Positions 46,348-56,584 of a stretch of 64,000 nt of DNA are shown piece after piece; positions within the stretch are counted from its first letter, which is position 1, and each line of letters starts with the position of its first letter. The stretch is from Heliocidaris erythrogramma (lineage: Eukaryota > Echinodermata > Echinoidea > Camarodonta > Echinometridae), in contig CM046859.1 in NCBI GenBank assembly GCA_025617745.1, positions 26,525,371 to 26,589,370 of the forward strand. The letters are read 5' to 3'. Made by a program: the position numbers and the translations under genes. The notes under the pieces were generated by a model. It ran no database searches and had not been told where the DNA came from. It worked only from the letters and a program-made list of their open reading frames with translations.

Positions 46348-46865
46348 GTGAGTGAAAAACATTTCTTGAATAGTGTTTGGTCCTTGCTGTAAAGACTTGT
46401 CGGCATGCATGTATATGTATGATGCCGTAGAGATCGGCAGTCTTTTTTCCTGTGTACATAAAGCGAATGGCAAGTGGGAATGAAAAAACAGTAGCTGCGC
46501 AAATCATATGTCCTCCAAGTATTTAATTTTTTTATCTGGTCATGTCATCATGAAAAAGTCACTGCTGGTAGCAATTAAACCACTTCAAATCAATTATTTA
46601 TGCCTATTTATGTAGAACCATTGCTGTAGTGCTTAAAAAGGGTATTTAAATAGTAATATTATAAGTCTGTTGGTTTCAAATTTTGAATATCAGTCACTTC
46701 TTGCTGCTTTACTTGTAGAATCACTGTGATAAAAAAAGTGAAATGTGTCTCCATGCACACACTGCTGGTGCTCTGTGTTTGTCTTCACAGTCAAGGAAAA
46801 CTTGTAGTAGAGGTCAATCGGGGAGAGAACCAATAACATCCTATTGTTGCATCCTGTGACATATA

Positions 46866-47200
46866 TATGCTCTGGTGACCAACCCTGGACCAAGAACTAT
46901 ACCTAATTCTAAAACCTAACCTACTATAACACAAGTGCAACCCTAATCCTAACCCTAACCCTCTCTCTGTGACAAAAAAAAACCCCAGAGCAATGGTCAC
47001 CAGAGCATACGTTGTAGCACCTACATGTACATGTAATAATGATAATAATAATAGCTGTTTCTTATATAGCGCCTTACCAGTTACAATGTTACCAACCAAA
47101 GCGCTAACATCATTATTACCCCGGTGGATTCAGTTGCGATTCTGCACATTACAGTACACATTCTCCACTCTGGGGAGCATTCCAGCCTGTACATATACAT
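46866..47200. mobile_element. Short MITE followed by a minus-strand SINE tail
   Basis: TATGCTCTGGTGACCA near 46866 and TGGTCACCAGAGCATA near 46994 are inverted, with CCTAACCCTAACCCT between them. From 47035: (AAT)n, TTCTTATATAGCGCCTTACC and CACATTCTCCACTCTGGGGA, also present at 47597-47760. Confidence 0.65.
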
Positions 47201-47269
47201 GTATTATTATGCATACTGGATGTGTATGTTAACGTTTTTAATATGTGTATGTATCCCTTTCCCATTCAG

Positions 47270-47423
47270 CTGTGCAACTGCGATGCTTTCCCTGGACACG
47301 AGACACTGGATGAAATCTTTCTCAAGGAGCCTGCCAAGAGATTCAACTTCCAGGAGGTAGAGGGACAGGGAAACTCACTGGAGCTAGGAGGGTATGAGTG
47401 CAGTGGATCCAGATCAGTCTTGG
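47270..47423 (+). CDS. Fibrinogen-like unit 3, CNCD exon
   Basis: 154 nt, phase 0 to phase 1, acceptor CCATTCAG, donor GTATGT. It encodes L-C-N-C-D-A-F-P-G-H-E-T, K-E-P-A-K-R-F-N-F-Q-E-V and L-G-G-Y-E-C-S-G-S. The CNCD and final L-x-x-x-C positions are kept; the LPV-FGD stretch has diverged. Confidence 0.85.
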
Positions 47424-47596
47424 GTATGTAAACTCTTACTCTTACTTTGGTGTCAAATTGTAGTGACTTCTTAACGTTAACTTATCTTTTGATCCAGAAT
47501 TCTGTTTTTGCATAAAATACATGAGCAGAAAGATATAAGTCCATCCCTGTTGCAGTATATTGTACTGTTTATAAATAAGAACGATTTGAATATGAA

Positions 47597-47800
47597 TAAT
47601 AATAATAATTATAAGCTGTTTCTTATATATCGCCTTACCAGTTACAATATAACCGACCAAAGCGCTTACAGCATTATTACCACGGTCACTGGATCCAATT
47701 GTGATTCTGCACATTACAGTGCACATTCTCCACTCCTCTGGGGAGCATTCCAGCCAGTCGCCCGTTTCCAAGCGTGCACATGCTAGTCCAACCCCAATGA
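47597..47800 (-). repeat. SINE 3' tail copy
   Basis: (AATAAT)n then TTTCTTATATATCGCCTTAC and GAGCATTCCAGCC; second copy of the repeat at 47035-47200. Confidence 0.65.
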
Positions 47801-48154
47801 CGTTAAATAAGCATTTAAATCTCCTCAATGGCAATGCAGAGTGAAATTTATAATCATTATTTGTATGTATAATTTTGTTTGCATTTTGCAGTTTTCATTC
47901 ACATTTGTTTATGTAAACTAACTGATTTGTACTCAATGTATATGAGAGTGAAAGATGAGAATAATCAGAGCCAATTTGAGGACGCTAAGTTCATTCATTT
48001 TAGAGCTTTAAAAAGATTCTGAACTGCTGTGGGTTAGTAAACAGTTATCTGACAGCTGTAGTAACATTTTCGCAAGCCTTGTTTTGTCAAAATGTTAGGG
48101 TTAGGGTTAGGGCTTGCTTGGGTTGCTGTTCAGTTTTAGGTTAAGAAGGTTAGT

Positions 48155-48450
48155 GTTATTAAAATGGCATTAAACTGGCAAAACTTGAACAGCGCCACCT
48201 TACAGTAACTGCTAAATTGAGATAATAATTTGAAAATTAATTGCATTTCATTTTGAATTTCGACAAACAGCCGTTTGGTAAATAGGTACATTTTATATTT
48301 CAAACTATTTTTGACGTTGAACATGTGGAAAATTGCCTACAGATACATTCTAAGCTTCTTCAAACTAGAATGGGGCATGATGGGAAAATTAGAGGCACAG
48401 ACACTTCCTGTTCAAAGATGGCGCCATTAGGAGCTGCAATTTACTGTCAC
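48155..48450. repeat. Dispersed direct repeat, copy 1
   Basis: GGCATTAAACTGGCAAAACT through CACAGACACTTCCTGTTCAA recurs at 52893-53185 in the same orientation. Ends and class unknown. Confidence 0.7.
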
Positions 48451-48630
48451 TTTAACACTGTTATTTCTCGGTGAAGTTGGTTGTCAGAATAATCATAAAA
48501 CATAGCCAGGTCTTGGACAATCACTTTGTATAACAAATGTTAAACTGTTTTATAACATTGTTTTTACAGGCATTGTGTATCCATTTCTCATGATATTTAC
48601 TCCCTTTTCCCGCCGTTTTCCTTGTTACAG

Positions 48631-48654
48631 GAGAACCTGCTAAAGCTTTTTATG
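48631..48654 (+). CDS. 24-nt linker microexon between units 3 and 4
   Basis: Phase 1-1, acceptor CTTGTTACAG, donor GTATGT. It encodes G-E-P-A-K-A-F-Y. Small, but with clean splice sites and matching phase. Confidence 0.55.
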
Positions 48655-50227
48655 GTATGTTAACCAAATTACTAAATTTTTGGTAGACATTTATATGAAC
48701 ATATACATGTACATCACTTGGAAGGGGAAGTTCATCTTCATATCAAGTTGATTTTGATAAAAACGGGGGGAAAAAAGATATGAACAGATTTCTGGTATGA
48801 AAGTTTGGAGAATTGTACAATAAAGAATAAAGAGACTTAAGCATTTTAAAAGTTGTAGTCGATCAAACATAAAGTGGGAACTCTATAGAGTACCGAAGTG
48901 TGATGTCATACCGGCCAAGTTGTCAAGGTTGCTGGTTCCAAACAATTTTTGCTGAACAAAGGCGTGGTGATCACACCAGCGCCAAACACTGAATTTGCCG
49001 TGCTCCAGCCCGTTGCTTGGACGATTTTGCGGTGAACCTCATGCGCGGACTTTGTTGTTTGGAACTTTGGTACACTATATAATTTCCCTTCCTAGCAGTT
49101 CTTTATTCACTTTATATTGACCAACCTTTGTACCTATTTATGTCTGGCCAGCTCTGGCTAGCAAGCTAGATAAGTGCTGTAGCCAGTCTAAAACACAAAA
49201 TAATTTTATCAGTCGACTCTAGAATAGAGGTCTGGTAGAAAAGTTTTTTGAAAGCCTATTATTTTTCATCTTTTATCATCAGAAAGTTGACTTTTCCCAT
49301 GTATGTTGTGCATGTCTGTACATTGTACATGATTATCTGCCTGTAGTAGTGTAATACATGCATAGATACATGTATGTGGTGCATAGGAACAAAACAAAGT
49401 TCTCAAAGGAAAGAAGACACATTTATTGGTGTCAAGGAAATACATTTTCATTTCACAATATGTTCTTGCATGGAATTAAGTGAAATAGGAATATTTGGTA
49501 TCATTTGAAAAGGTACATGTAGTAAATTTCCTACAACTATTGTACACATCATTTTGTAATATAATAAATCATGGTTAAAGAAGTGCAGGTGTTTGAAAAG
49601 TAAGCATTGCTCGTGTATTATCGACTTAACATTTTATGAACCTAGAAAAGTTCTTTCCGTTGAGGTTTTTTTTTTTCTATTTGTGAACCCACTTGTTGTC
49701 CGAACAATTTCAACTTTGTTGCCCAAAAAGTAATTTCGGGCATTATGCGTAATTTGCATAAATCCAAATGGCTATATGCATAGGCATATTTAAAAACGCA
49801 AGACAACTTACGCACAGTGCGCGTGCTGCACCTACATGTAACCCTAACAGTGTTGTTAATCTTGTGCAATGAAACCTGTGATACAGTACGATTCCATGAT
49901 ATAACTTCTGTTTGTTGTATCACAGGTTGTATTGCATAAGATGAACAACACAATGGTTTTTAATATGCATATTATGTGAATTGCACAAAGTAAATCTTTT
50001 GGCAACCAAACTGAAATTGTTGGGAGACTACATGAAATCACAAATTTAAAAAAAACACAAAAACTTCAATGGAGAGAATTTTTCTAGAAACACTAACTAT
50101 TGGCTACATATAAGACTGTCAGAGTGAACAAGTGTTTTGGTAAATTTCAGAAACAAGCAAACCCCTAAAGAACATTAAGAGTTACACGTACATGTAACGA
50201 CTTTATTTCCTTGTCCTTTTCTGACAG
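48655..50227. other. Intron, nothing recognised
   Basis: No repeat boundary or exon supported in about 1.6 kb. Confidence 0.4.
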
Positions 50228-50380
50228 TTCCTGAGCTACAAACATGCAGTGATGTTTTGAAAGCTTTAGAGGTGGACCGGGCCTTTTCCGGCTACTACTT
50301 AATCGACCCAGATGGCCAGGATGGCAGCCTTCCTCCTTTCTTTGCTTTCTGCGATTTCTATTATGAGATGTCTGGAACAG
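50228..50380 (+). CDS. Fibrinogen-like unit 4, first exon
   Basis: 153 nt, phase 1-1, acceptor TTTCTGACAG, donor GTAAAT. It encodes V-P-E-L-Q-T-C-S-D-V-L-K-A-L, the signature S-G-Y-Y-L-I-D-P-D-G-Q-D-G, and F-A-F-C-D-F-Y-Y-E-M. The most canonical opening of the four units. Its 3' half and donor are duplicated as a dead copy at 51069-51200. Confidence 0.88.
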
Positions 50381-50416
50381 GTAAATAGAATGTTTAGCCG
50401 TCTTATAGAGATTATA

Positions 50417-51046
50417 TGTGACCAGGCACCACAAAACCACAAAAAAGTCGCCAGATATTAATTTTTAGTTAAGGTCTGATTCTGAAAGAAGAGATTCTCA
50501 GCTTTAAAATGATATATAACTCATTAGCACTGGATGTTCCTAACTCACTGTACAAAGAGTAGAATGCACAGTCCCTCAGAATGTTACTTCTTAGAAATAA
50601 GGGTTTAAAGTTTGCAAGGTGTTGTGCTAAGGTGACAAAAGGAGGATCAGAACTCAATGAAAATTTCAATGAAGGGATTATCAGATTTTCCTAAAACTTG
50701 GCATACTAATTGGTCATATCCTGTTCATCATAGTGCACTAGTATTAGAACTTACTCTGTTTAAAAGTTATGGGAGATCAAAATGAGACAAGTATTCAGGG
50801 TTGTAAAAAATAAATAATACCACAACATTCAGAGAAGACACACATAAATAAGAAACTGTCAAAAATACCACTATTAGATTGTTTGGTGCCTCCAATTTTT
50901 TAGATTACTAGACTTATTATTAGTATACTCTTTCAGGAAATAACCAAAACTAAAATTTGACTATGCCAACCAAAACCACATTGATTGAGCTCTAACTGAA
51001 AATCACACAGTGCGACTTTTTGGTGGTTTTGTGGTGCTTGATCACA
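50417..51046. mobile_element. TA-inserting MITE family B, copy 1
   Basis: 630 bp, starting TGTGACCAGGCACCACAAAA and ending TTTTGTGGTGCTTGATCACA, flanked by TA. The duplicated neighbouring sequence at 51160-51200 reads straight across the insertion point (GATTATATTTTATC), confirming both ends and a TA target duplication. A larger relative is at 59265-60591. TA targets suggest Tc1/mariner-like mobilisation (inference). Confidence 0.9.
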
Positions 51047-51068
51047 TATTTTATCATCTGTTGTGGAG

Positions 51069-51200
51069 CGCCAGGATGGCAGCCTTCCTCCTGTCTTTGC
51101 TATCTGCGATTTCTCTTATGAGGTGTCTGGCACAGATAAATATCTCAGAATATTTAGCCGTGTTATAGAGATTATATTTTATCATCTATTGCAAAGCGCC
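51069..51200 (+). pseudogene. Dead tandem copy of the unit 4 first-exon 3' half
   Basis: GCCAGGATGGCAGCCTTCCT continues for about 75 bp nearly identical to the end of exon 50228-50380, encoding Q-D-G-S-L-P-P-V-F-A-I-C-D-F-S-Y-E-V. The donor GTAAAT is changed to ATAAAT and there is no acceptor, so it cannot be spliced as an exon. The following intron sequence is duplicated too. Confidence 0.88.
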
Positions 51201-51765
51201 AGGAGTGTGAAGTCTGACAGACATGTGCGCTGTACAAGAACCCACCGTTATTGTTATTATTATCTAGAGATCAGATTTTACTAGTAGTAGCACTATCAGA
51301 AATTCTAATTTTATTTGCATACTTTTAACCCTTAGACTACGGGAATCGGGTGGCTCCTGTATTAAGCCTATGAGAGTTAAAGAATTTAGTAGTCAATGGG
51401 TTAAACTCTTGTAAACTTGATTTTCAGGATAGGGTAAGGTGTACATGGAGTTTGGGGTCCAGGGTTGAATTTACGAACTAGTGTTATAAATTCACTGCTT
51501 TGCATTTTTTTCTGGAGCATGCATCCTGAACTTTTTTTTTATTATTGGGATGTCTAATGCAATGCCAGTGTTTTACCTATTGCCCAATATTTTTCCTTAA
51601 ATTGCTTGTTATATATTTTTTAAATGAGTTGCAGTGAACCATTGATTAGCTTTCTGGATCCTTGGAGTTTTGGCTGGCTATTGTTCACATTTTGCATGTT
51701 ATATACAAAAAAAAAAAAAAAAAAAGGTCCATGCTATTTTCTCCAATATGTTCCCAACGGTTACA

Positions 51766-52062
51766 TGTTGTTTTTCTGAAGGTTCATAATTCTGAAGGAT
51801 CTTAATTCCGAAGGTTCGTTACTTCGACGGTTCCTAATTCCGAAAATGAAAACGGGTTCATATTTCCGAAGATTCGTTATTCCGAAAAGCTGCATAGGGC
51901 TCTATTACATTTCGGAAATTATGAACCCTTTTCCATTTTCGGCATTATGAACCATCAGGATAACAAACCTTCGGAGTAATGCTTTAAATGTTTGGAATTA
52001 TGAACCCCCTGCTATGGGAAATTTGTGTTTCAGAATTACGAACCTTCAGAAAAACAAGTAAC
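51766..52062. mobile_element. Inverted-repeat element rich in TTCCGAA
   Basis: GTTTTTCTGAAGGTTCATAA at the left against TACGAACCTTCAGAAAAAC at the right. Inside, TAATTCCGAAGGTTCGTTA-like words repeat. Confidence 0.7.
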
Positions 52063-52892
52063 CCCCTTCCCGACCACATCTCAGATTTTAGTATATCTGA
52101 TGCCTGTATCGAGCTGATAGCCTACTACTGTGTGTAGAGCTTAAATCACACAAAATAGCAAATAAAATATTTCTATGTCAATCTATGTTCATGATTCCAT
52201 AATGCGATTAAATAATAATTCAAAATAAACAGGACATACCTTGGGCTTGCCCAAGTTGTTCATGTGTTATTCAGATTCTAAGAAATGGGAATGTCAGAAA
52301 ATTTGATATTATTTTCATACACTGTACATGTACATGTGAAATCTGATAAAAATATTGGACTAGAATTGACCAATGATATATTTAATGCAAGGTTATCACA
52401 TTTTTTATAGCAAACTATTCATGTTTTAATGTGCTTTTTGGTACATGTACATCTGAAAAAAAACAGACTGTGTATTTTACATTGAAGATTAGAGCTGGAA
52501 TTTCACTCATTTTATATAAGCTTCAACACATCGGAATGAAACTAGTCTGTAACATTTTCATATACTAAATGTATGTGAAATTTGAGCTGGAAGTTTTCCT
52601 TTTGTTCGATCGTGTACATTCATCAGTTGGTAAAATATATAGCACCTGCAATGTATGCAGATGCATAAGTTCAACACGATATGATGAAGCATGATATTCT
52701 AATATATATATATATATATATCTCTCTCTCTCTCTCTTTATATCTCTCTCTACCTGTCTATTTATATTTTTTCTGTCTATTCTCTCTCATCTGTGTCTTT
52801 GTTTTCACCTTCATTGATTTGACTCTCTTTGTCATTTGTGCACAGGAGAGATGGAGAAAGTGGGTATGTATTTTATTTTCTCCTGTTTTAAA
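52063..52892. other. Intron with (TA)n(TC)n microsatellite
   Basis: TATATA followed by TCTCTCTC at about 52702-52750. No exon. Confidence 0.45.
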
Positions 52893-53185
52893 ATGGCATT
52901 AAACTGGCAAAACTTGAACAGTGGCACCTTACAGTAACTGCTAAATTGAGATTATAACTTGAAAATTAATTGCATTTTATTTTGAATTTTGAGTACCAGC
53001 TGAAAATAGGCACATTTTACATGTATATTTCAAACTATTATTTTTGACGTTGCACATGTGCAAAATTGCCTACAGCCTCCGATACATTCTAAGCTTCTCC
53101 AAACCAGAATTGGGCATGATGGGAAAACTAGAGGCACAGACACTTTTCAAATCCTGTTCAAAGAAGGCTCCTTTAGGAGCTTCAC
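52893..53185. repeat. Dispersed direct repeat, copy 2
   Basis: Same sequence as 48155-48450 with small indels; contains ACATTCTAAGCTTCTCCAAA and GGGCATGATGGGAAAACTAG. Confidence 0.7.
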
Positions 53186-53547
53186 TTTAATATAATATTG
53201 AAAAATTAAACTGATATATTGAAAATATAATGCGCCCTTGGTATGATCGCATATTTCACCACCTTCCACTGTAAAGAATCTGAATATCTGGGTATGGAAA
53301 TGTTGAGGGGAATCCCCTCAAACTAAATAGGCAGGCTCTTAGCCCAAAGAATGTCCCTCTCGGGAGATTAATATTCAAACATTCTATGACCAACCAAGGT
53401 ATGTGTAATTTATTTATGTGTTATTTACATGTAATTTTGTTGGAAAATAAACTTGTCCAAAATGTTATTAAGGTTTCATGCATGGTGACAGTGGTGTATG
53501 AGCTTATTCCTGTGCATGACATTATCAATGACTTTTTAATTAATCTT

Positions 53548-53785
53548 ACCAGTGGGGGATCCAGGATTTAGTAAACGGGGGGGGGGGGGGGCAACACACC
53601 AAAAAAAAAAAAAGGTCCTCGGCATTTTAGTGTCTCTCCTTTTCAGTCCAAAATTCTCTGACAAGCAAAAAAAAAAAAAAAAAAGGTCCTCAGCATGGAC
53701 AAGCAAAAAGAATTTTTTTTTTTTTTTTTTTTTTTTTGGGGGGGGGGCTCGTGCCCCCCCCCCCCCGGATCCGCCACTGATCTTA
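53548..53785. mobile_element. CAGTGGCGGATCC element with poly-G/poly-C ends
   Basis: AGTGGGGGATCCAGGATTTA plus a G run at the left; a C run plus GGATCCGCCACTGAT at the right. These are inverted. Inside, GGTCCTC(G/A)GCAT and TCTCTGACAAGC blocks are separated by A and T runs. Repeats of the same family lie at 1098 and 39205. Confidence 0.7.
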
Positions 53786-54360
53786 CATGCTCCGTAATAA
53801 AGTAAATAATTCTTATTGATAATCAACATTTTCCTTTTCCCTCTTGTAATCCATCATCGTTCTTTAAAATTTCAGGAATTTTTCTCTTCATCAGGTTTTT
53901 AAAAATCGTGTTACGGTTTCCTTATAATGAGTTACAGATATCATGATGTGTTTCTAGCTTGCACTGCAAGGATAGTGAGTGGAAATCTGACTTTCCTGTT
54001 ATTGGTGTACTCGGGATTGGAGCAACGGATCTCACATATTGAGAGCGAAACATTGTTCAAATAAAATCTTATCGAGTCAGGTTATAACAGGCTATGCAAT
54101 ATTAGCTTTACACCTCTTGTGGTGCGCTGTAAACTATGTTTTCTTTGTTGTAGTCCCTGTCAGTATCTTGTATGTACATGTACATGTATATCAAACCATT
54201 AGATCGATTACTATAATTCCTTAGAAGTGTGAATCTTCCCTTTTGTGAACATGTACATTGTCTTTAACTACAAGTATTTTTTTAAATTGAAAGTATGAGA
54301 GAACCCCTCTAGAAAGGCCCCTCCAAACAAAAGGCTGTGAACCGGGTAAAAAATAGTTAA
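53786..54360. other. Intron, nothing recognised
   Basis: Unique sequence ending at the TTAA target of the next element. Confidence 0.4.
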
Positions 54361-54938
54361 AGGCCAAGTCCACCCTAACAAAAAGAAGATTTGAATAAAT
54401 AGAGTAAAATCCAACAAGCATAACAAAATAGGATGTAAAATAAGAAAGTTATGGTATTTTAAAGTTTCGCTTAATTTCGCGAAACAGTTATATGCACATC
54501 CTGCTCAGTATGGAAATGAGGGAACCAGTGACGTCACCCACTCACTATTTCTTTTGTATTTTATTATGTGAAATATAGAATATTTTAATTTCTGCAGATT
54601 TCACAATTAGGAAGCTCTCATTGAATTGTGTATAGGTTGCAACAATGGCAATTACACATGTTCAGCGAGGAATCAAACCTTGTTTGACGTTATAACAAGG
54701 AAAAATCAAAATTTCATGTAATGAAATACAAAAGAAATGTGAGTGGGTGACGTCACTGGTTCCCTCATTTCCATACTGAGCAGGATGTGCATATAACTGT
54801 TTCGCGAAATTAAGCGAAACTTTGAAGTACCATAACTTTCTTATTTTACATCCTATTTTGATGAAATTTTCAGTGTTATGCTTGTTGGATTTTTCTCTAT
54901 TTATTCAAATCAACTTTTTGTTAGGGTGGACTTGGCCT
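54361..54938. mobile_element. Complete palindromic TTAA MITE
   Basis: It starts AGGCCAAGTCCACCCTAACA and ends GTTAGGGTGGACTTGGCCT; TTAA lies at 54357-54360 and 54939-54942. The arms are over 200 bp, each with GCGAAACAGTTATATGCACA and GTGACGTCAC. It is the full version of the copy at 1-323. Confidence 0.88.
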
Positions 54939-55096
54939 TTAAATGAGGTAATGTATTGTAAGTGTACCGTGCCTCACGTTTCTGGCTTTTATAAAATACA
55001 TACCAATCGGTACACATATGGGCGACTGTTCCTTTTAACCCCAAATATTGCCTCTTGCCATTCATTGATATGGCGGTTTCTGGAGGCGGTTAACTA

Positions 55097-55377
55097 GAGG
55101 TGTCGTGGTCTAGTGGATACGTCACCAGACTGTGGATCACAATCCCGCCGCGGCGCTAATGTCCTTTGGCAAGACATTCATTTATATTTGCCACTCTCCA
55201 CCCAGGTGTGAAGTAAATGGGTACCGGTAGGAAGAAATTCCTTGAATGCCTTAGCGCCTATCATGGCGGCTCGTCTAAAGCCGGGGTAATAATGTGATAC
55301 TTTGTATTAAGCGCAGTAGTGTATATTTGTATAGTAGCTGCGCTATATAAATGGACATATTATTATTATTATTATTA
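55097..55377 (+). repeat. tRNA-derived SINE, near full length
   Basis: TGGTCTAGTGG (box A) and GGATCACAATCCC (box B-like), then a tRNA-unrelated body with CACTCTCCACCCAGGTGTGA and GCCGGGGTAATAATG, and the tail GCTGCGCTATATAAATGG plus (ATT)n. The tail matches CR1/L2-type LINE ends such as 21390-21500, suggesting mobilisation by such a LINE. Confidence 0.8.
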
Positions 55378-55429
55378 AGTGCATCTTGTCTGAACAGGGC
55401 TTAACGCGATATTTTCATTTCTTTGATAG

Positions 55430-55545
55430 CTGAGACCGTAATCCATCATGACGATGAGGGCTTCTTGTGGGCGGATGAGGAGGGCTTCACACAACGGTTT
55501 AGATACGCAGGGGCTTCAATCCCACAGATCGCTGCCCTAGCTAAG
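55430..55545 (+). CDS. Fibrinogen-like unit 4, second exon
   Basis: 116 nt, phase 1 to phase 0, acceptor CTTTGATAG, donor GTAGGC. It encodes A-E-T-V-I-H-H-D-D-E-G-F, G-F-T-Q-R-F-R-Y-A and I-P-Q-I-A-A-L-A-K. P-Q-I-A-A-L aligns with K-Q-I-E-A-V of unit 1 and D-Q-L-I-A-L of unit 2. It ends before the C-x-Q-x5-C motif. Confidence 0.82.
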
Positions 55546-56364
55546 GTAGGCATGCACACTTTCATAAAATCAGTTTGGTGTGTTGTAGTTTTGAATGTGG
55601 CATGCAGATCTACATGTACAGAGAGTTGGTAGTCACAATTGATATGAATCGCCAACATCTCAAGGTAAAGACGACTTCTTTTTGTAGTTAATATAATGAG
55701 AAGTTGAGGCAATGAAAAATGAGATATTAAAGTCACATAATCGTGGGTTCTCATGGGGGCATCTGACACCATTTGGGTGTTTACCCAATAACAGGTGTTG
55801 TCAGTCACCCAAAGTGGACTACAGTTTTATGACCAATTGAAAATATGTAATGCTCTGCATTTTCCACCAAAGGATCGCCCCAAAGGGTAAAGTCATAATC
55901 TGATCCAAAGACTCTGTGAGAGACCAGAGGGGATTTCTGGGCTCGACAGCAGGGTTTGCTGTGTCTTGGACTTGTATACATATAAATATTTCCAGTGTTT
56001 TCCACCCAGTCTGGTGTCAGCGAATTATGACCTATTGCACATGGAAACTGCCTACCATATGGCTTTGACTAAAAAAAATTAAGGGTAAAGAAGAAGAAGA
56101 GGGAGACAGTGTATCAAAGACATGAATCCCTTCATTGGGCTTACTGTGAATTGAAGTGTACCAGCTCATAAATGGCCAGAGATGGAAGTAGATGGAAAGC
56201 TTTGATCACTAATGTTTAGAACCAGCTTGCGAGCAGATATCTGTCAGACAGTCTGTAAATGCCTCTTGAACCAAAGGTTGGCTCTGTCACATATGCATTA
56301 TAATATGAAGTAAACCTCCAGTTTATGCCATATTTCTTGTCTTCATCACCTCCATAATTTGAAG
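55546..56364. other. Intron, nothing recognised
   Basis: About 0.8 kb of unique sequence with no supported element. Confidence 0.4.
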
Positions 56365-56533
56365 ATATCAGAGAAGTGTGAGCAAATGATTGAATTCAAT
56401 TGTGAAGGCTCACCCATCTGGGACGGAGAGGAACAAAGAGCATGGTGGACCGACCGATACGGTGAAAAGATGGTCAACTGGGGTGATGTCACCACAGGAA
56501 CCAAAGGATGTGCTTGCATGGCCACAGCAGAAG
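56365..56533 (+). CDS. Fibrinogen-like unit 4, third exon
   Basis: 169 nt, phase 0 to phase 1, donor GTGAGT. It encodes I-S-E-K-C-E-Q-M-I-E-F-N-C-E-G, then R-A-W-W-T-D-R-Y-G and W-G-D-V-T-T-G-T-K-G-C-A-C. C-x-Q-x5-C, WW and G-C-x-C match the CNTNAP order. Two in-frame acceptors are possible: TTTGAAG before 56365, or GAGAAG before 56377, 12 nt later. Confidence 0.85.
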
Positions 56534-56584
56534 GTGAGTGTGGAGTGGTCCAAATCAGTGATGGGGAATTTCATTCAAACCATG

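Noticed and set aside
46930..46965. Telomeric repeats (CCTAACCCTAACCCT; also near 3349, 4930 and 48096)
   Set aside because: Only two or three units each, interstitial, with degenerate neighbours.
55097..55170. Functional tRNA gene
   Set aside because: Box A and B are recognisable but the cloverleaf is not intact and the sequence continues into a SINE body and tail.
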